Assembly: GCF_003050935.1 (NCBI RefSeq) | Contig: NZ_QAOX01000004.1 | Coordinates: forward strand, 372,001 to 436,000 | Length of the DNA: 64,000 bases | Source: Luteibacter sp. OK325 | GTDB taxonomy: Bacteria; Pseudomonadota; Gammaproteobacteria; Xanthomonadales; Rhodanobacteraceae | Direction of reading: 5' to 3' | Part shown: positions 18,101-25,689 of the stretch, piece after piece | How the letters are laid out: each line of letters starts with the position of its first letter | Position numbering within the stretch: position 1 is the first letter of the stretch | The notes under the pieces: generated by a model | The model's database searches: none | The model's input: the letters and a program-made list of their open reading frames with translations, nothing else | What the model was told of the DNA's origin: nothing | Position numbers and translations under genes: made by a program

Positions 18101-20145
18101 AGCACACCAGCGGAATAAGCATCCAGACGACCGGCCGATACGGTGGTTCCGTCGAGGGCGAGATCGCCCGCCGTCGTGACGAGAGAGACATCGCCCGCCG
18201 TGGTGCCTAGCTGGCCGCTGCTGCGCAAGCTGCCGGCACGCACGTCGAGACCCTGACTACCGACAACGCTGCCCTGGTTATCCAGCAGGCCAGCGCTTGT
18301 GAGCCCGAGCGTCCCGGAGGCGTTGATCTGACCGCTTGCTGCCTGGTTGATGCCTGAAGCGTTGAGCGCGAGGGCCCTTTCAGCATGAATGCTGCCGCTA
18401 TTGACGAGAGTGCCATCAGCGCTCAGCGCGAGCCCGCCGTCACTATGCAGCGAGCCCGTGTTGGATAGGTCGCCGCGGGTATGCAGCTGTGCGTCGCCGC
18501 GCGCGTAGAGCTCGCCGCTGTTGTCGAGCGATTGCGTATCGGCATTCAGGCCATTGACGGTCAGTTGACCTTGCTGCCGCAACGCGCCTTGCGCGCGCAG
18601 GTTCAGCGTACCCGCCACCACGGTGTTTCCGGCAAGCACCATGTCGGCCGTGCTGGCAACCGTAGCATCACCCTGCTGGGTGCCCAGCTCGCCATGACTG
18701 ACCATGCCCGATGCATTGACCGTCAGGTTGCGATTGGCGACCAGGCTGCCATCGTTCACGACATCTCCGGTGGTAGACACCGCAAGGTCGCTACCGGCGA
18801 ATGCAACAGCGCCCGCCTGATTGGCAAGTCGCGCTGCCTGGATATCGAGACGGCCGCCCGAGAGCATGGTCGCTGCATTGCTCAACTGATTGGCCGCGCG
18901 CACGGCGACATCACCCCCGCCCTGCACGGCGCCCGCTAGGTTCAGGTCGCCCAGGCTGGAGATGCCCAGCGCGCCACCGGCATCAACGACGCCGCTGCTG
19001 TTCACCGTCGCCGCATTGAGCGTCAGGCCGTTACCCGCATGCAGCGTGCTTGCCGCCGTCGTTTCCAGCAGGCCCTGCGTCGAGACGTTGCCGCTTCCGC
19101 CGAGACCATAGATCGTCCCCTCGTTACGCAATGTTCCCGTACGCAGATCGAACGACTGGCCGGCATACAACTGGCCGGTATTGCTCAACGCGCCCGGCGT
19201 GGAGATGGAAACGTTGTTCGAAGCGACCGTGGTGCCACCAAGGCGCACTTCACCCGCACTGGTCAGCTCCAGGTCGCCGGCCTGCGCAGCGATGGCGCCA
19301 CTGCTGACCACGCCCACACCCGCTTCCGTACCGACAAGGCGGATCTTCTCCGCATACATGCCGCCGAGTGCCGCCACGTCGATCGCCACGGCCGGGCGGG
19401 ATGCATCGGCCGCATTCGCGCGCACGCCGGCATCGGCATAGTTGGCGTCATTGCTACCGGTGACGACGTTGAGATCCTTCGCCCAGAGCTCGCCATTCAC
19501 TTGCACCGCACGAGCGATGAGGTCGGTGCGATCGACGACGGAGCCGTCGAGGCCACCACTGCCGATGGTGATGCTGCCGCCGGTGACATGGAACGCGTCG
19601 AGGCTGCCGCTGCCACCGAAAACGGGCGTGCCAGTGGTGAGCGTGAAGCGCTGGCTGTTGATCACGCCGCAGCCGTCGCAGGTGATGCCGTACGGGTTGG
19701 CGATCACTACCGGTGCGGCCTGGCCGCCCACTTCGATGTAGCCACGAAGGCTGCTGGGAAGCGCCGACGTCACCTCGTTGAGGATCAGCGAAGCTGGGCC
19801 GCCCTTGAGGTTGTCGTTGCCGGCGATGTAGCCACCGAGCTGCGTGCGGACGATACCGGCACTGTTGTTGAGGATGACGCCCCGCTGGTCGACATCGAAG
19901 CGTTGATACTTGTTGTGCGACACGCCTTGCGCGTTGGGCGCGACGATATCCACCACCGGCACGCCGTTCGCCGCCGAATCCATCTTCGGTCGGTGCAAGC
20001 CAGCCGCGGCATCGGGCACTTGTTGCGCCCAAGACACCACCGGAATGCCGACCGTGGCCAGGGCGATCGCGAGCACCAGGCTGCGCAATGCCACCATCGT
20101 CAGCGCGCCCCGGGGGCGCAGCATCGTTTCCTTGATCGTCGTCAT
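9196..20145 (-). CDS. CdiA/FhaB-like two-partner secretion exoprotein
   Basis: 3649 residues from the ATG at 20145 (GAGGATA upstream). A signal peptide ends near A40 (VVSWA-QQ). The TPS domain follows, with the NPYGI motif at 150-154 and CDGCGVIN. Long filamentous-haemagglutinin repeats then alternate with LDNRGGTL-type units. A non-repetitive region at about 2040-2180 (FVDYSQFISSEYLLDQLGLD, LGDGFYEQQLV, LTGRAYL) is shared with CdiA-type proteins, and AGNDLTL/AGHDATL repeats follow. Near the end comes a pre-toxin region (LLHGAVGAAASALGGGSAI). I see no VENN; instead FNRQLH at about 3367 marks the likely toxin boundary, leaving a tail of about 280 residues rich in Gly/Ala and hydrophobic segments. 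It is exported by the adjacent TpsB protein. Contact-dependent inhibition is probable but unproven; adhesion is the alternative. Confidence 0.93.
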   Translation of the reverse strand: MTTIKETMLRPRGALTMVALRSLVLAIALATVGIPVVSWAQQVPDAAAGLHRPKMDSAANGVPVVDIVAPNAQGVSHNKYQRFDVDQRGVILNNSAGIVRTQLGGYIAGNDNLKGGPASLILNEVTSALPSSLRGYIEVGGQAAPVVIANPYGITCDGCGVINSQRFTLTTGTPVFGGSGSLDAFHVTGGSITIGSGGLDGSVVDRTDLIARAVQVNGELWAKDLNVVTGSNDANYADAGVRANAADASRPAVAIDVAALGGMYAEKIRLVGTEAGVGVVSSGAIAAQAGDLELTSAGEVRLGGTTVASNNVSISTPGALSNTGQLYAGQSFDLRTGTLRNEGTIYGLGGSGNVSTQGLLETTAASTLHAGNGLTLNAATVNSSGVVDAGGALGISSLGDLNLAGAVQGGGDVAVRAANQLSNAATMLSGGRLDIQAARLANQAGAVAFAGSDLAVSTTGDVVNDGSLVANRNLTVNASGMVSHGELGTQQGDATVASTADMVLAGNTVVAGTLNLRAQGALRQQGQLTVNGLNADTQSLDNSGELYARGDAQLHTRGDLSNTGSLHSDGGLALSADGTLVNSGSIHAERALALNASGINQAASGQINASGTLGLTSAGLLDNQGSVVGSQGLDVRAGSLRSSGQLGTTAGDVSLVTTAGDLALDGTTVSAGRLDAYSAGVLAQSGSMNAAAAKLTSAGDLSLTGDTSVAGALALDAGHDLHNTGSLRAGSTLDLHTTGDLDNRGSIATEEGGDVRVDGALVQTGDGKLQSNGDLSVTAGRIDSAGTLASTTNLALKAQGDLALSGATQAGGALTIDTSGDVRNSGSLLASSALSITANRIGNTGAIATDGAFDLHARTTLDNQGSLYTGQAFNIAADTFTLGAAASLSSANDITIDVTGALDNAGKIVARSVDLRGGSVSSTGTLGTQQGDLHLEARQGDLTLGGIVSSAAAVDATASGAIRQSGQLAGTHLDLNAVGDISTQGDITAQTATLTSGATLNQAGTLAADTIALNGSAVKNDGRTLSSGDLTVHGGTVDVAGVLAAGVKADGTLDTTGDLHVLADNALTAHGSLLAGRTLDAQANALDLSAGTQRAGGDATLIAWAGNIDHTAGDLAAGGTLTAQVSGALINRGTDGHDARMQANALLLQAGSIDNGRGKLLQTGTSALTVRTAGTLDNSGGTLATNGNDLTLYGGRVINTSGTVQLAGTGQLDVSADQDIDNRQGTLAGNGATRVTAGTALVNDGGLINAHGATVVAATSLSNLSNGAISGSTLGVVVTGGVNNTGGLMQATGGDLSLTAGSLSNSGGTIQSAPGAVTLGIGGTLDNGTGTIAAGGLAKLTTVRLINAGNISAGQLNVQATDTLANTGGLLQSRGAIDLRATNGFNNNAGSIEANGATTLNSASISNVGGRIANASAALTQVTSTGGIDNRGGTLGGQGDVSLSGTSISNAQGGTLVAAGNMTLGAGQLDNTSGNVYAGNTFSFVNAGASAFNANGKITAGRQLNFTLASLDNSGGTVQAGIDGVGGVGNVMLDIRSLVGQGSIVANNTLGMHLAGDYLQTAGSSIKANGGFNLAVDGQFVNNGSIQAVNGLTISAANITNNAGALLDSANTQLNTGGTITNAGSIQGNTVGLHAGVVNNTGSIMGGDVTIQAGTVINGADLGRATDNATYQSGTIAATNSIDIYTNYLLNRDAQIFSLGNINVAGAARNGQGLFDTRAGQIDNLSGSIQAQGSILLAANQINNVRRVLDSTSHTLTQAEYDASQPLPRSDYKYAINKVQEYETYTEYHTIDETVVSAASAQSQIVAGGNISLYGSVNNTTSTIAAGGFLAVNQSGAGGGTGMVFGNETVANNSLAAGRTIQKVAVTHHIGCGTDQSLCNNNPENDKESYTRTPDTNPADYIHDNYTALGAVMSGAQGVSIGGVNVSNGGVTPDGRQVGNTRLDPNAQAIGLSSLNKGNAQGATGVPIGAQVDPATGHAPQVLGGAGEPLAGVTLPTGGIYSVRGETANVDASALSTVAGARAVGLRGNAYLAALLGHAPSGNYLIETNSRFVDYSQFISSEYLLDQLGLDPARTMMRLGDGFYEQQLVVNQVTQLTGRAYLSDYSSGLQEYQSLMNNATHVAQAMNLSIGVALTADQVSALTQDMVWMVQQNVDGHEVLVPVVYLANGNLGLTAQGSVIAGKDVSIDASGSLSNGGLIQGQSSTLLTAQDLLNSGRISSDGLTAISATNNITNVNGRIDGAGVSLIAGGDIRSENVGGLVGRGMDASSITATQGMQISAGNNLSLDHTTVKAGGDALLSAGQDLTLAGQGVTAGGSLALAAGNNLSVESSLTTTHPYQWSSSITGTQAEGLTLSAGKDLSLVAGNNLNLSATTLKAGGNAALQAGNDLTLGAVQSGTHWSTQTQGSSVDAGGSLMLQAGHDLGVQAGSLSAGGDMALLAGHDVSLTATTNGTSTKTTHDVTSLDAGGNLAVAAGHDATLEGTQLKAGGTAALQAGNDLTMTAVTDSQTTTASWKEGKKHITQTTTDETVRGVTVDAGTGVQIAAGHDATLDAATIGTKTGDLTLAAGHDLTLTAEDEAHTVVTDTKKKKSGLLGSKTTTTHDTSEQTLAYGTSLSADNIHMVAGNDLTAEGASVKATGDIALAAGHDVNLLATTDTYNATHDETVKKSGFVMNRGGGLVQQGKKTVTSDDSAQHVANGTLLSGDSISVAAGHDVLGEGAKIAGTHDVIVAAGKDLHLTTAVDTYDDSHSKSVTTTGYSRSGMNELYGQAKDSRSDSSQQVTHTGSVVGSTDGSVTLTAGGDLHLTGTDVISKTGTTIVGKNVTIDADLDSLDTQQSQKHSEGGVTGGLGGGLYDLAMSARSDTMHASNTDDDRLKALYAAKAAYEVKDGIQAVQGISGISDAGSAAAATGINVQVGIGGSSVSSKTSTHDGTSYGGHVTSGGNITIAATGGDLTLIGAEVSGKNVALAATNDINLLSQSEDHSLKNDSKNSSGGVGVSFGSDGFGIYASASVGSGKAHGNGTTHAETTIDADDKLTIVSGHDTTIEGAQLKGNQVVADIGNNLAIRSEQDTDDYASKTMQAGGKIMVGITQSGFVSGSAYYAASKVDSQYTGVNEVSGIKAGDGGFQIDVGGTTHLVGGQIASAADSSKNVLSTGDLIWEDLHNESKYNVSQVSLSGGSTLASNIAGAVGAAVSAANSPHGNSSSDTKSGIAEGTIIVRDDPGKDLSSLDRNPTLDDQALKNSYDAKKVADQQELARLAGEVGFRSAGTVADKLGWPEGSDERTLLHGAVGAAASALGGGSAIDGFVGAASSQAASAAVQYYLVSHGVDPENPEFNALMEAASAAIGMAGGGASGASAALNGDKFNRQLHVPVIKAISDDLAVRYAGATGISVEDAKGLLLRAAMTDSDGFAARYVSGMDAPEDRASAVQFLAQNNAVTPSGPKLDLGASPSQYLNSGLGAADLVNDPGAYADVLQAMNPGGDPAQDKALRDYFQAASFDEEFHGWANDDAASFLAFNGKLALAGGAGAGLAATGELGAIAAQGAARSAATYTGSSAAMALKDMYLSDGSLTFGSALSTHFSEKGLIGSAVVGGTGSAYLGQMFRWAGLPASGAGWLTPAGAVLRVNSMVTGNVAGKATQAYLGSTKD

Positions 20146-20191
20146 GACTATCCTCGTATCGGACGCCCGCCTGGGCGCCCCTGCCCGTGTT

Positions 20192-21886
20192 TCAGTACTG
20201 GTAGATGAGCTGGAAGCCCGTCGTCGGTTGCGCGCTGTCGAAGCCGCGGGGCGCATGAATGCGTCTGCCCGCGAAGAGATCCCAGCTCAGGCCGCCATAG
20301 CTGCCGCGCAGTCCGAGGACCGCGCCAGCGAGCTGGCGGTGACCTGCCTGCGTCGAAGGGCCAGCGACACGGCCGATGTCCGCGCCCACGTAGGGCGCGA
20401 CCATGCCGAGCGGCAAGGTGAGCGTGTTGCGCAGATAGGCGCCACGTTCACCGGCCAGCGTCTGTTCGCCATCGAAACCGCGCACGGAATAGCGCCCCCC
20501 GATAGTGAGGAGCTCCGCCGCGGGAAGATGGTCGGTGGACCGCTGCATGCGCAGGCTGCTGTCCCAGATCGCCTGCCGTCCGCCCAGGGTCAGCGGCTTA
20601 CTCAGCGACAGGTCGAGCGTGGTCAGGCCATAGCGATTGCTCGGATAACCCACCTGAGGGTCGTAACCGATCCACTGGCTGCCGAACCACGGGGTTCCGC
20701 GCTGATAGCCGAGGCGCGCATCGATCTGCGCCTGGCCGATGTAATGGCGGTGCACTAGCGCGAGTTCGGCGCTAGCCACGCGCTGTCTCTGAATGCCGAC
20801 TTCGACACCCTGGATATAGCTGTGTGCACTGCGCGCGGCCAGATGCATTTCGAGCGAGGTCTTGCTTGAGGTGCCTCGCGTGAGCAGACGCTGCACGGTG
20901 ATGTCGCTGGAGGTGGAACTGCCGGTCGAACGGAAACGGCTGTCGAAGCCTTCGATCCACTGCTGGTAGCGATACGTCGACACCGAACCGCTGAACGTCC
21001 ACCAACCCAACGGAACGCTGTAGGTGGCGTTCTCGCTGAAGGTGCTGCCGCCATACGGATGGGTGAACAGCGCATGGCCCGCGCCGATCGAGAACAGGTC
21101 GTTCCAGCCGAGCGGGTTGTCGAGCGAGAAGTTGAGGTTGCCCTGATAGCGGCCTGTGCCCTTGAGCCCGGCGTCACCTGTGTCGACCACGACGTGCCAG
21201 CGGCGTGTGGTGTGCACCGTGAGGACAACGTCGGATTCGCCGACCTGTTCGCCCGGAGCAATGTCCATGGTCACGTCCTGCGACGGCACCCGCTTGAGCT
21301 GCTCGAGACCCTGCTCGATAGCGTGCAGGTTGAGCAGGTCGCCCTCGTGAATCGGGAACGCCGTGCGCCAGTCGAGCTCGGGGGAGCCTTCGGCGAAACG
21401 CACATGCCGCAGCGTGCCAGGCACCAGAAGCATGCGCAGGTGACCCTGGGAAATGTCCTGTGCAGGCACGCCCACGCGTGTCGTCACGTAACCACGTGCG
21501 ATCAGCAGGTTGGAAAGGCGACGTTGAAGGGCTTCCAGGCCGTTACGGCCGACGCACTGGCCGACGAAACGGTCGAGGTAGCGCTGCGCCCACGGGAAGT
21601 CGGCAAGCCGCTCGCCTTCCAGCCGCAGGCTCTGCAGCGGGAAACAAGGCGTTTCCTTCGGCAACGGCGCGTCCAGCCGCTCGACCTGGGTCGGCGGCGG
21701 TGTGGTCTGGAACGGCGACTCCTGGCGCTCCGTTTCCTTCTGTTCGAGTTGCTGCGCGCGACGCAGCTGCTCTTGCTTGTCCAGCGTGCTTTGCTGCGCC
21801 GCCACCGTACCGCTGGCGCCGCTTGCAAGCAGGTAAATCAGCCCGTACACCGTTGTGCGCCAACGGTCATCCCCTGCAACCCGCAT
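20192..21886 (-). CDS. Two-partner secretion outer-membrane transporter (TpsB, ShlB/FhaC/CdiB family)
   Basis: 564 residues. The signal peptide is cut near residue 30 (SGTVAA-QQS). A Gln/Glu-rich linker leads to the ShlB-type POTRA domain beginning PCFPLQSLRLEG, with GYVTTRVGVPAQDISQGHL, then a second POTRA and a C-terminal beta-barrel. The barrel has the conserved VRGF motif (YSVRGFDGEQTLAGERGAY) and ends in an aromatic residue (QLIYQY) as outer-membrane proteins do. It recognises the TPS domain of the exoprotein encoded 46 bases downstream and moves it across the outer membrane. GGAG lies 10 bases before the ATG. Confidence 0.96.
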   Translation of the reverse strand: MRVAGDDRWRTTVYGLIYLLASGASGTVAAQQSTLDKQEQLRRAQQLEQKETERQESPFQTTPPPTQVERLDAPLPKETPCFPLQSLRLEGERLADFPWAQRYLDRFVGQCVGRNGLEALQRRLSNLLIARGYVTTRVGVPAQDISQGHLRMLLVPGTLRHVRFAEGSPELDWRTAFPIHEGDLLNLHAIEQGLEQLKRVPSQDVTMDIAPGEQVGESDVVLTVHTTRRWHVVVDTGDAGLKGTGRYQGNLNFSLDNPLGWNDLFSIGAGHALFTHPYGGSTFSENATYSVPLGWWTFSGSVSTYRYQQWIEGFDSRFRSTGSSTSSDITVQRLLTRGTSSKTSLEMHLAARSAHSYIQGVEVGIQRQRVASAELALVHRHYIGQAQIDARLGYQRGTPWFGSQWIGYDPQVGYPSNRYGLTTLDLSLSKPLTLGGRQAIWDSSLRMQRSTDHLPAAELLTIGGRYSVRGFDGEQTLAGERGAYLRNTLTLPLGMVAPYVGADIGRVAGPSTQAGHRQLAGAVLGLRGSYGGLSWDLFAGRRIHAPRGFDSAQPTTGFQLIYQY

Positions 21887-22050
21887 CTTGCTACTACTCC
21901 AAACCGTCCTGGTTCATCGCACGCGGGCACCCCTTCGGGTGGCCGCGCACGGCTCTTCAATGAGCCGTTTCGGCAGGGAAGGTAAGAACTTTAGGGTTTA
22001 TTTCGCAATATGTGGCGGACGCGATGCAGCCGCGACACGGGTTGCGGCCC

Positions 22051-23085
22051 TCAGACAGCCTTCGCCGGAATGATCAGCATCGCGTCGCCGTATGAGAAAA
22101 AGCGGTAACGTTGAAGCACCGCGTAGCGATACGACTCGAGGATCGCCTCCTTGCCCGCCAGCGCCGAGACCAGCATCAGCAAGGTCGACTGCGGCAGGTG
22201 GAAGTTGGTGATCAGCGCATCGACGCTGGTGATCTTGTAGCCCGGAAAGATGAAGATCTGGGTCTCGCCCGCGAAGGGGCGCAATACGCCTTCGACGGTC
22301 GCGCTTTCGAGTGCCCGCACCACCGTAGTTCCGACGGCGACGACACGACCGCCGGCTGCACGTGTTTCGCGAATCTTCTCCACCAGGCCGGCACCGACAT
22401 TGAGCCACTCGCGATGCATCACGTGGTCGCGAACATCCTCGGCGCGCATCGGCTGGAAGGTACCCGCACCCACATGCAAGGTGACGTAGCCCATCTCGAC
22501 ACCGCGAGCGCGGAGCTTGCCGAGCAGTTCCTCGTCGAAGTGAAGGCCCGCGGTCGGCGCGGCGACCGCACCCGGCTCACGCGCGAAAACGGTCTGGTAG
22601 CGCTCATTGTCGGCGGGCTCGGCGCCGCGCTCGATGTACGGCGGCAGCGGCATTTCGCCCAGGCGCGAAAGCAGGCGCTCGAGCGGCTCCTGGCTCTCGA
22701 AGCGCAGCAGGAAGAACTCACCCTCGCGACCAAGCACGGTGACCATGCTGCCGTCGGCCAGCTCGATCCGGCCGCCTTCCTTGGGCTTCTTGCTCACGCC
22801 CAGCTGGGCCCGGGCCTCGTGCGGGCCGGTGACCCGTTCGATCAGGATCTCCACCGCACCGCCGGATTCCTTGCGACCGTAAAGGCGCGCGGGGAGGACC
22901 CTGGTGTCGTTGAAGATCAGCAGGTCGCCCGGCTGGAGCATCTCCGGCAGCTCGTAGAACTTCCGGTCCTTCTTGGTGTGAGCGCCGATATCGACCACGA
23001 GCAGCCGGCTCCCGGAGCGCCGGACCAGCGGGGTCTGGGCGATCAGGTCGGGGGGCAGGTCGAAGTTGAAGTCGGATTTCTTCAC
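22051..23085 (-). CDS. queA: S-adenosylmethionine:tRNA ribosyltransferase-isomerase QueA
   Basis: 344 residues, full length for QueA. It transfers and isomerises the ribosyl part of SAM onto preQ1 in the anticodon of queuosine tRNAs. The start [17 protein letters not shown], the [28 protein letters not shown] and MHREWLNV stretches and the ending YGDAMLI are all QueA hallmarks. In many proteobacteria queA is followed by tgt and yajC. Here the next genes on the strand are the tpsB/exoprotein pair, so the accessory locus may have been inserted behind queA. Confidence 0.97.
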   Translation of the reverse strand: MKKSDFNFDLPPDLIAQTPLVRRSGSRLLVVDIGAHTKKDRKFYELPEMLQPGDLLIFNDTRVLPARLYGRKESGGAVEILIERVTGPHEARAQLGVSKKPKEGGRIELADGSMVTVLGREGEFFLLRFESQEPLERLLSRLGEMPLPPYIERGAEPADNERYQTVFAREPGAVAAPTAGLHFDEELLGKLRARGVEMGYVTLHVGAGTFQPMRAEDVRDHVMHREWLNVGAGLVEKIRETRAAGGRVVAVGTTVVRALESATVEGVLRPFAGETQIFIFPGYKITSVDALITNFHLPQSTLLMLVSALAGKEAILESYRYAVLQRYRFFSYGDAMLIIPAKAV

Positions 23086-23149
23086 GAGTGGGGGTTTTCA
23101 GGAGGCGGGTTAGGCATTATCGCCCATCCCGGCAGGTCAGGCGTTTTCT

Positions 23150-23230
23150 GTGGGAGCCGCGTCAGCGGCGACGGGGTGCTGGCGGTAGCCTGGCCCGCTG
23201 GCGCGGGATCGCCGATGAATCGGCTCCTAC
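23150..23230. repeat. REP-like inverted pair between queA and the 820-residue protein gene
   Basis: GTGGGAGCCGCGTCAGCGGCGA at the left and CGCCGATGAATCGGCTCCTAC at the right, facing each other about 35 bases apart, with a GCCCGCTGGCGCGGG hairpin in the spacer. The left unit is a third stem variant (GCCGCG/AGCGGC). The right unit overlaps the end of the neighbouring gene and supplies its TAG stop codon. Confidence 0.82.
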
Positions 23231-25689
23231 CGAGCAGTTTGTCGTCGCCTGCGGCGGCGGAAGATCACGACCAGGCCAGCCACCACCAGCACCAACACCG
23301 CGATCTCAACGGCCAGGTACTTGCGGACGAAGTGCTTCACCGCCCTTACCTGCTCCGCGCGCTTCAGCTTGCGGGCGCCGGCGAAATCGGGCTCTTCGCA
23401 GCTGCGGCCAAAGTCGGCGGCCCATGCCACGTAGGGACCCTTTTTCACGTAGCGGGCGTAATAGGCCCGGACGCGGCGCTGGCGCTCGTTCAGGGGTTTG
23501 GTCGTGTCTCCGTCGCTGGCTTCGTTGTAATCCGGCGGACCTTCGAGCATCCAGTTCGTCGCCTTGCACAACGTGGCGGCGAAAGCCTGCGAGCGCGGCG
23601 GCAGTAACTCGGCGGCGGAGACGGCCCGGTCAGCGGCGAGATAGCGGTAGTGATAGCGCCGATCCGGCTGGGCTGCGCTGTCGTTGAAGCGCTGGCGCTC
23701 GCCGGCCGTGACCAGGTCGCCCTTCAGCGTCTCGGCGCTTTGTCCGCTACCACCCTGGTACATGCCGCCGTTGTCACCGTAATCGGGGCCCTGCTCGTAG
23801 CCCAGCAGCTCCATGCCCTGTTCGCGGGCGATTTTCGCCGCCGCGTAACGCGCTTCGGCCTTGCCGATGCCGGTCCAGGCGGTGTCGCCGTCGTGCACGG
23901 CGTTCGCATAGGCCTTCGCCGTGGCGCGAAGGTCGATATCCGCGGGGTGCGACGGGGCACCCGAATCCGGATCCGAATACAATTCGGGCTCCGGCGGGAA
24001 CGACTGACGGGTCGCACCGGACGGAAAATACGCATAGGCGTCGTCGAAACGACCGACCCGCATGAGTCGACGTGCAAGCAGCCAGCGCAGCCGATCGTTG
24101 AGCTCCAACGGATCGGTGGACGCAGCCTTTTGCGGCGTAGCCGCGGGCAGCGATGCCGGCACGTTGGCATCGACGAAGGTCTTCAGCTCGTCGACGGTCA
24201 GCACGCGCTCGGCGATGTAGTTCATGTCGTTGCCGAAGCCGGTCCCCGAGTCGCTGCTCCCGTTATTGCCGTACCCCGCGTCCTGGTCGCCCAGGTCGCG
24301 CTCATAGCCGTTGCCGTCGCCACCGACCGACGACGCGACCTGGTACATCCGCGCCATCGCCTCGACGTATTCGCCGCGCGCCAGTGCCAGCACGCCGCTT
24401 TCGCCGACGAGCCGATGCGCACTGTCGCGCCCTAGCGCGGCCGTCGGGTCATCCGCCTTCGGGAAGGCCTTCGCCGCTTCGGCGTAGAAACGAGCCGCGC
24501 CTTCGCGGTCACCCTTGCGCAAGGCGAGCTTTGCGCGCACCCAGCTTGCCAGCGGCCCGTCAGCCTTGGTCAGCACGGCCTCGGCTTCGTCGTACCGTCC
24601 CATCGAGTACAGCAGTGAGGCGAGCCGATCACCGGCGGCGACCTTGCCAGGACCTGCCGCCCGGATCGCATCGACCACCCCGGTCACCGCGACCTGGTTG
24701 CCGTCGGGATCACCCGCGCTGAATGACGCGATGGCATAGACCACCAACAGCCGCTGCGACACCGGGCCGTCGATCAGAGCCGCGACCTGGTCATCGTTGG
24801 CAAGCACAGCGCTGGCAATGGATGCCAACGATTGCACCGCATTCGCCGAACCGTGGCCCGCCTGCGCGGAGTAAAGCGCGATCGCGTGTTTAAGGTCGGC
24901 GGGTGACAGTGCCTGCGTGCAGGAGGCCGTGTTGTAGAGGTCCACCCAGACACACGGCTTCCCGTCGGCGTAGAGACTCAACCGAGCTTCCTCGCCGAAG
25001 CTCGCCACAGCCAGTCCCTGGGCGTCGGACGCTCCCGCGAGTACCCGTGTCCGGGCCTGCTGGAATGCCTTGGCCGCCGCATCGCGATGCGACGCGAAGG
25101 CGGGTGTGCCGGCGGCTTTCGCGGCACGCAAGGCATGCACTTCCCCAAGCATGTAAGCGGCCCAGGCGCCGCGGCGCGGAGCCTGATCGGGTGACAGCGC
25201 AAGCACCTGTTCGAAGCGCGCCTGCGCCGCATCGAGCGCGGCCGCATCGAACACGGCGCAAGGTGGTTTGCTTAGACTTTCGCCGTACTGACTTTCCGGC
25301 GCGCCGGGACACGCCGCGATCGCCAGCTTCCAGTCGACCGCACCGGCGGCATAAGCACGTACGTCGGGCGGAAGATCCGAACCAGCGTCGAACGCTTTCG
25401 CTCCGGACTCCGAAGCGGCGAGCGTCTTCACACGCTCAGCCTGCTCCGGCGTAAGGTCGGGCCTGACCTTGGCGGCATCGTCGTACGGATCGCTCTCGAC
25501 CGCTTGCAGCCCGTCGGTCGCCGGCAGGAGATGCGACGCTTCGAAGGCGAACGTATTCTGCGGCACGACATTCAATGTGGCCGCGCGATCATCTAGCATC
25601 TGCGTCGGGAAATCCGGACCACAGGCCCAGGCCACGGCGCCGACAGCGGCCATCGCCAGTCCGATCGCGAGCGACTTGTGCTTCATCAT
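23227..25689 (-). CDS. Periplasmic or outer-surface helical-repeat protein of unknown function
   Basis: 820 residues from the ATG at 25689, which overlaps the stop of the upstream gene (ATGA). An N-terminal hydrophobic segment ends in VGAVAWAC, a possible lipobox. The bulk is a chain of helix pairs with TPR-like character (RYDEAEAVLTKADGPLASW, GDREGAARFYAEAAKAFPKA). It has Gly/Asn/Asp-rich loops, and a C-terminal TM helix is followed by Arg-rich residues (VLVLVVAGLVVIFRRR). I do not recognise a named family. It is the last gene of the ABC/two-component operon, after a DUF3142-like lipoprotein, and probably works with it at the envelope. Confidence 0.75.
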   Translation of the reverse strand: MMKHKSLAIGLAMAAVGAVAWACGPDFPTQMLDDRAATLNVVPQNTFAFEASHLLPATDGLQAVESDPYDDAAKVRPDLTPEQAERVKTLAASESGAKAFDAGSDLPPDVRAYAAGAVDWKLAIAACPGAPESQYGESLSKPPCAVFDAAALDAAQARFEQVLALSPDQAPRRGAWAAYMLGEVHALRAAKAAGTPAFASHRDAAAKAFQQARTRVLAGASDAQGLAVASFGEEARLSLYADGKPCVWVDLYNTASCTQALSPADLKHAIALYSAQAGHGSANAVQSLASIASAVLANDDQVAALIDGPVSQRLLVVYAIASFSAGDPDGNQVAVTGVVDAIRAAGPGKVAAGDRLASLLYSMGRYDEAEAVLTKADGPLASWVRAKLALRKGDREGAARFYAEAAKAFPKADDPTAALGRDSAHRLVGESGVLALARGEYVEAMARMYQVASSVGGDGNGYERDLGDQDAGYGNNGSSDSGTGFGNDMNYIAERVLTVDELKTFVDANVPASLPAATPQKAASTDPLELNDRLRWLLARRLMRVGRFDDAYAYFPSGATRQSFPPEPELYSDPDSGAPSHPADIDLRATAKAYANAVHDGDTAWTGIGKAEARYAAAKIAREQGMELLGYEQGPDYGDNGGMYQGGSGQSAETLKGDLVTAGERQRFNDSAAQPDRRYHYRYLAADRAVSAAELLPPRSQAFAATLCKATNWMLEGPPDYNEASDGDTTKPLNERQRRVRAYYARYVKKGPYVAWAADFGRSCEEPDFAGARKLKRAEQVRAVKHFVRKYLAVEIAVLVLVVAGLVVIFRRRRRRQTAR

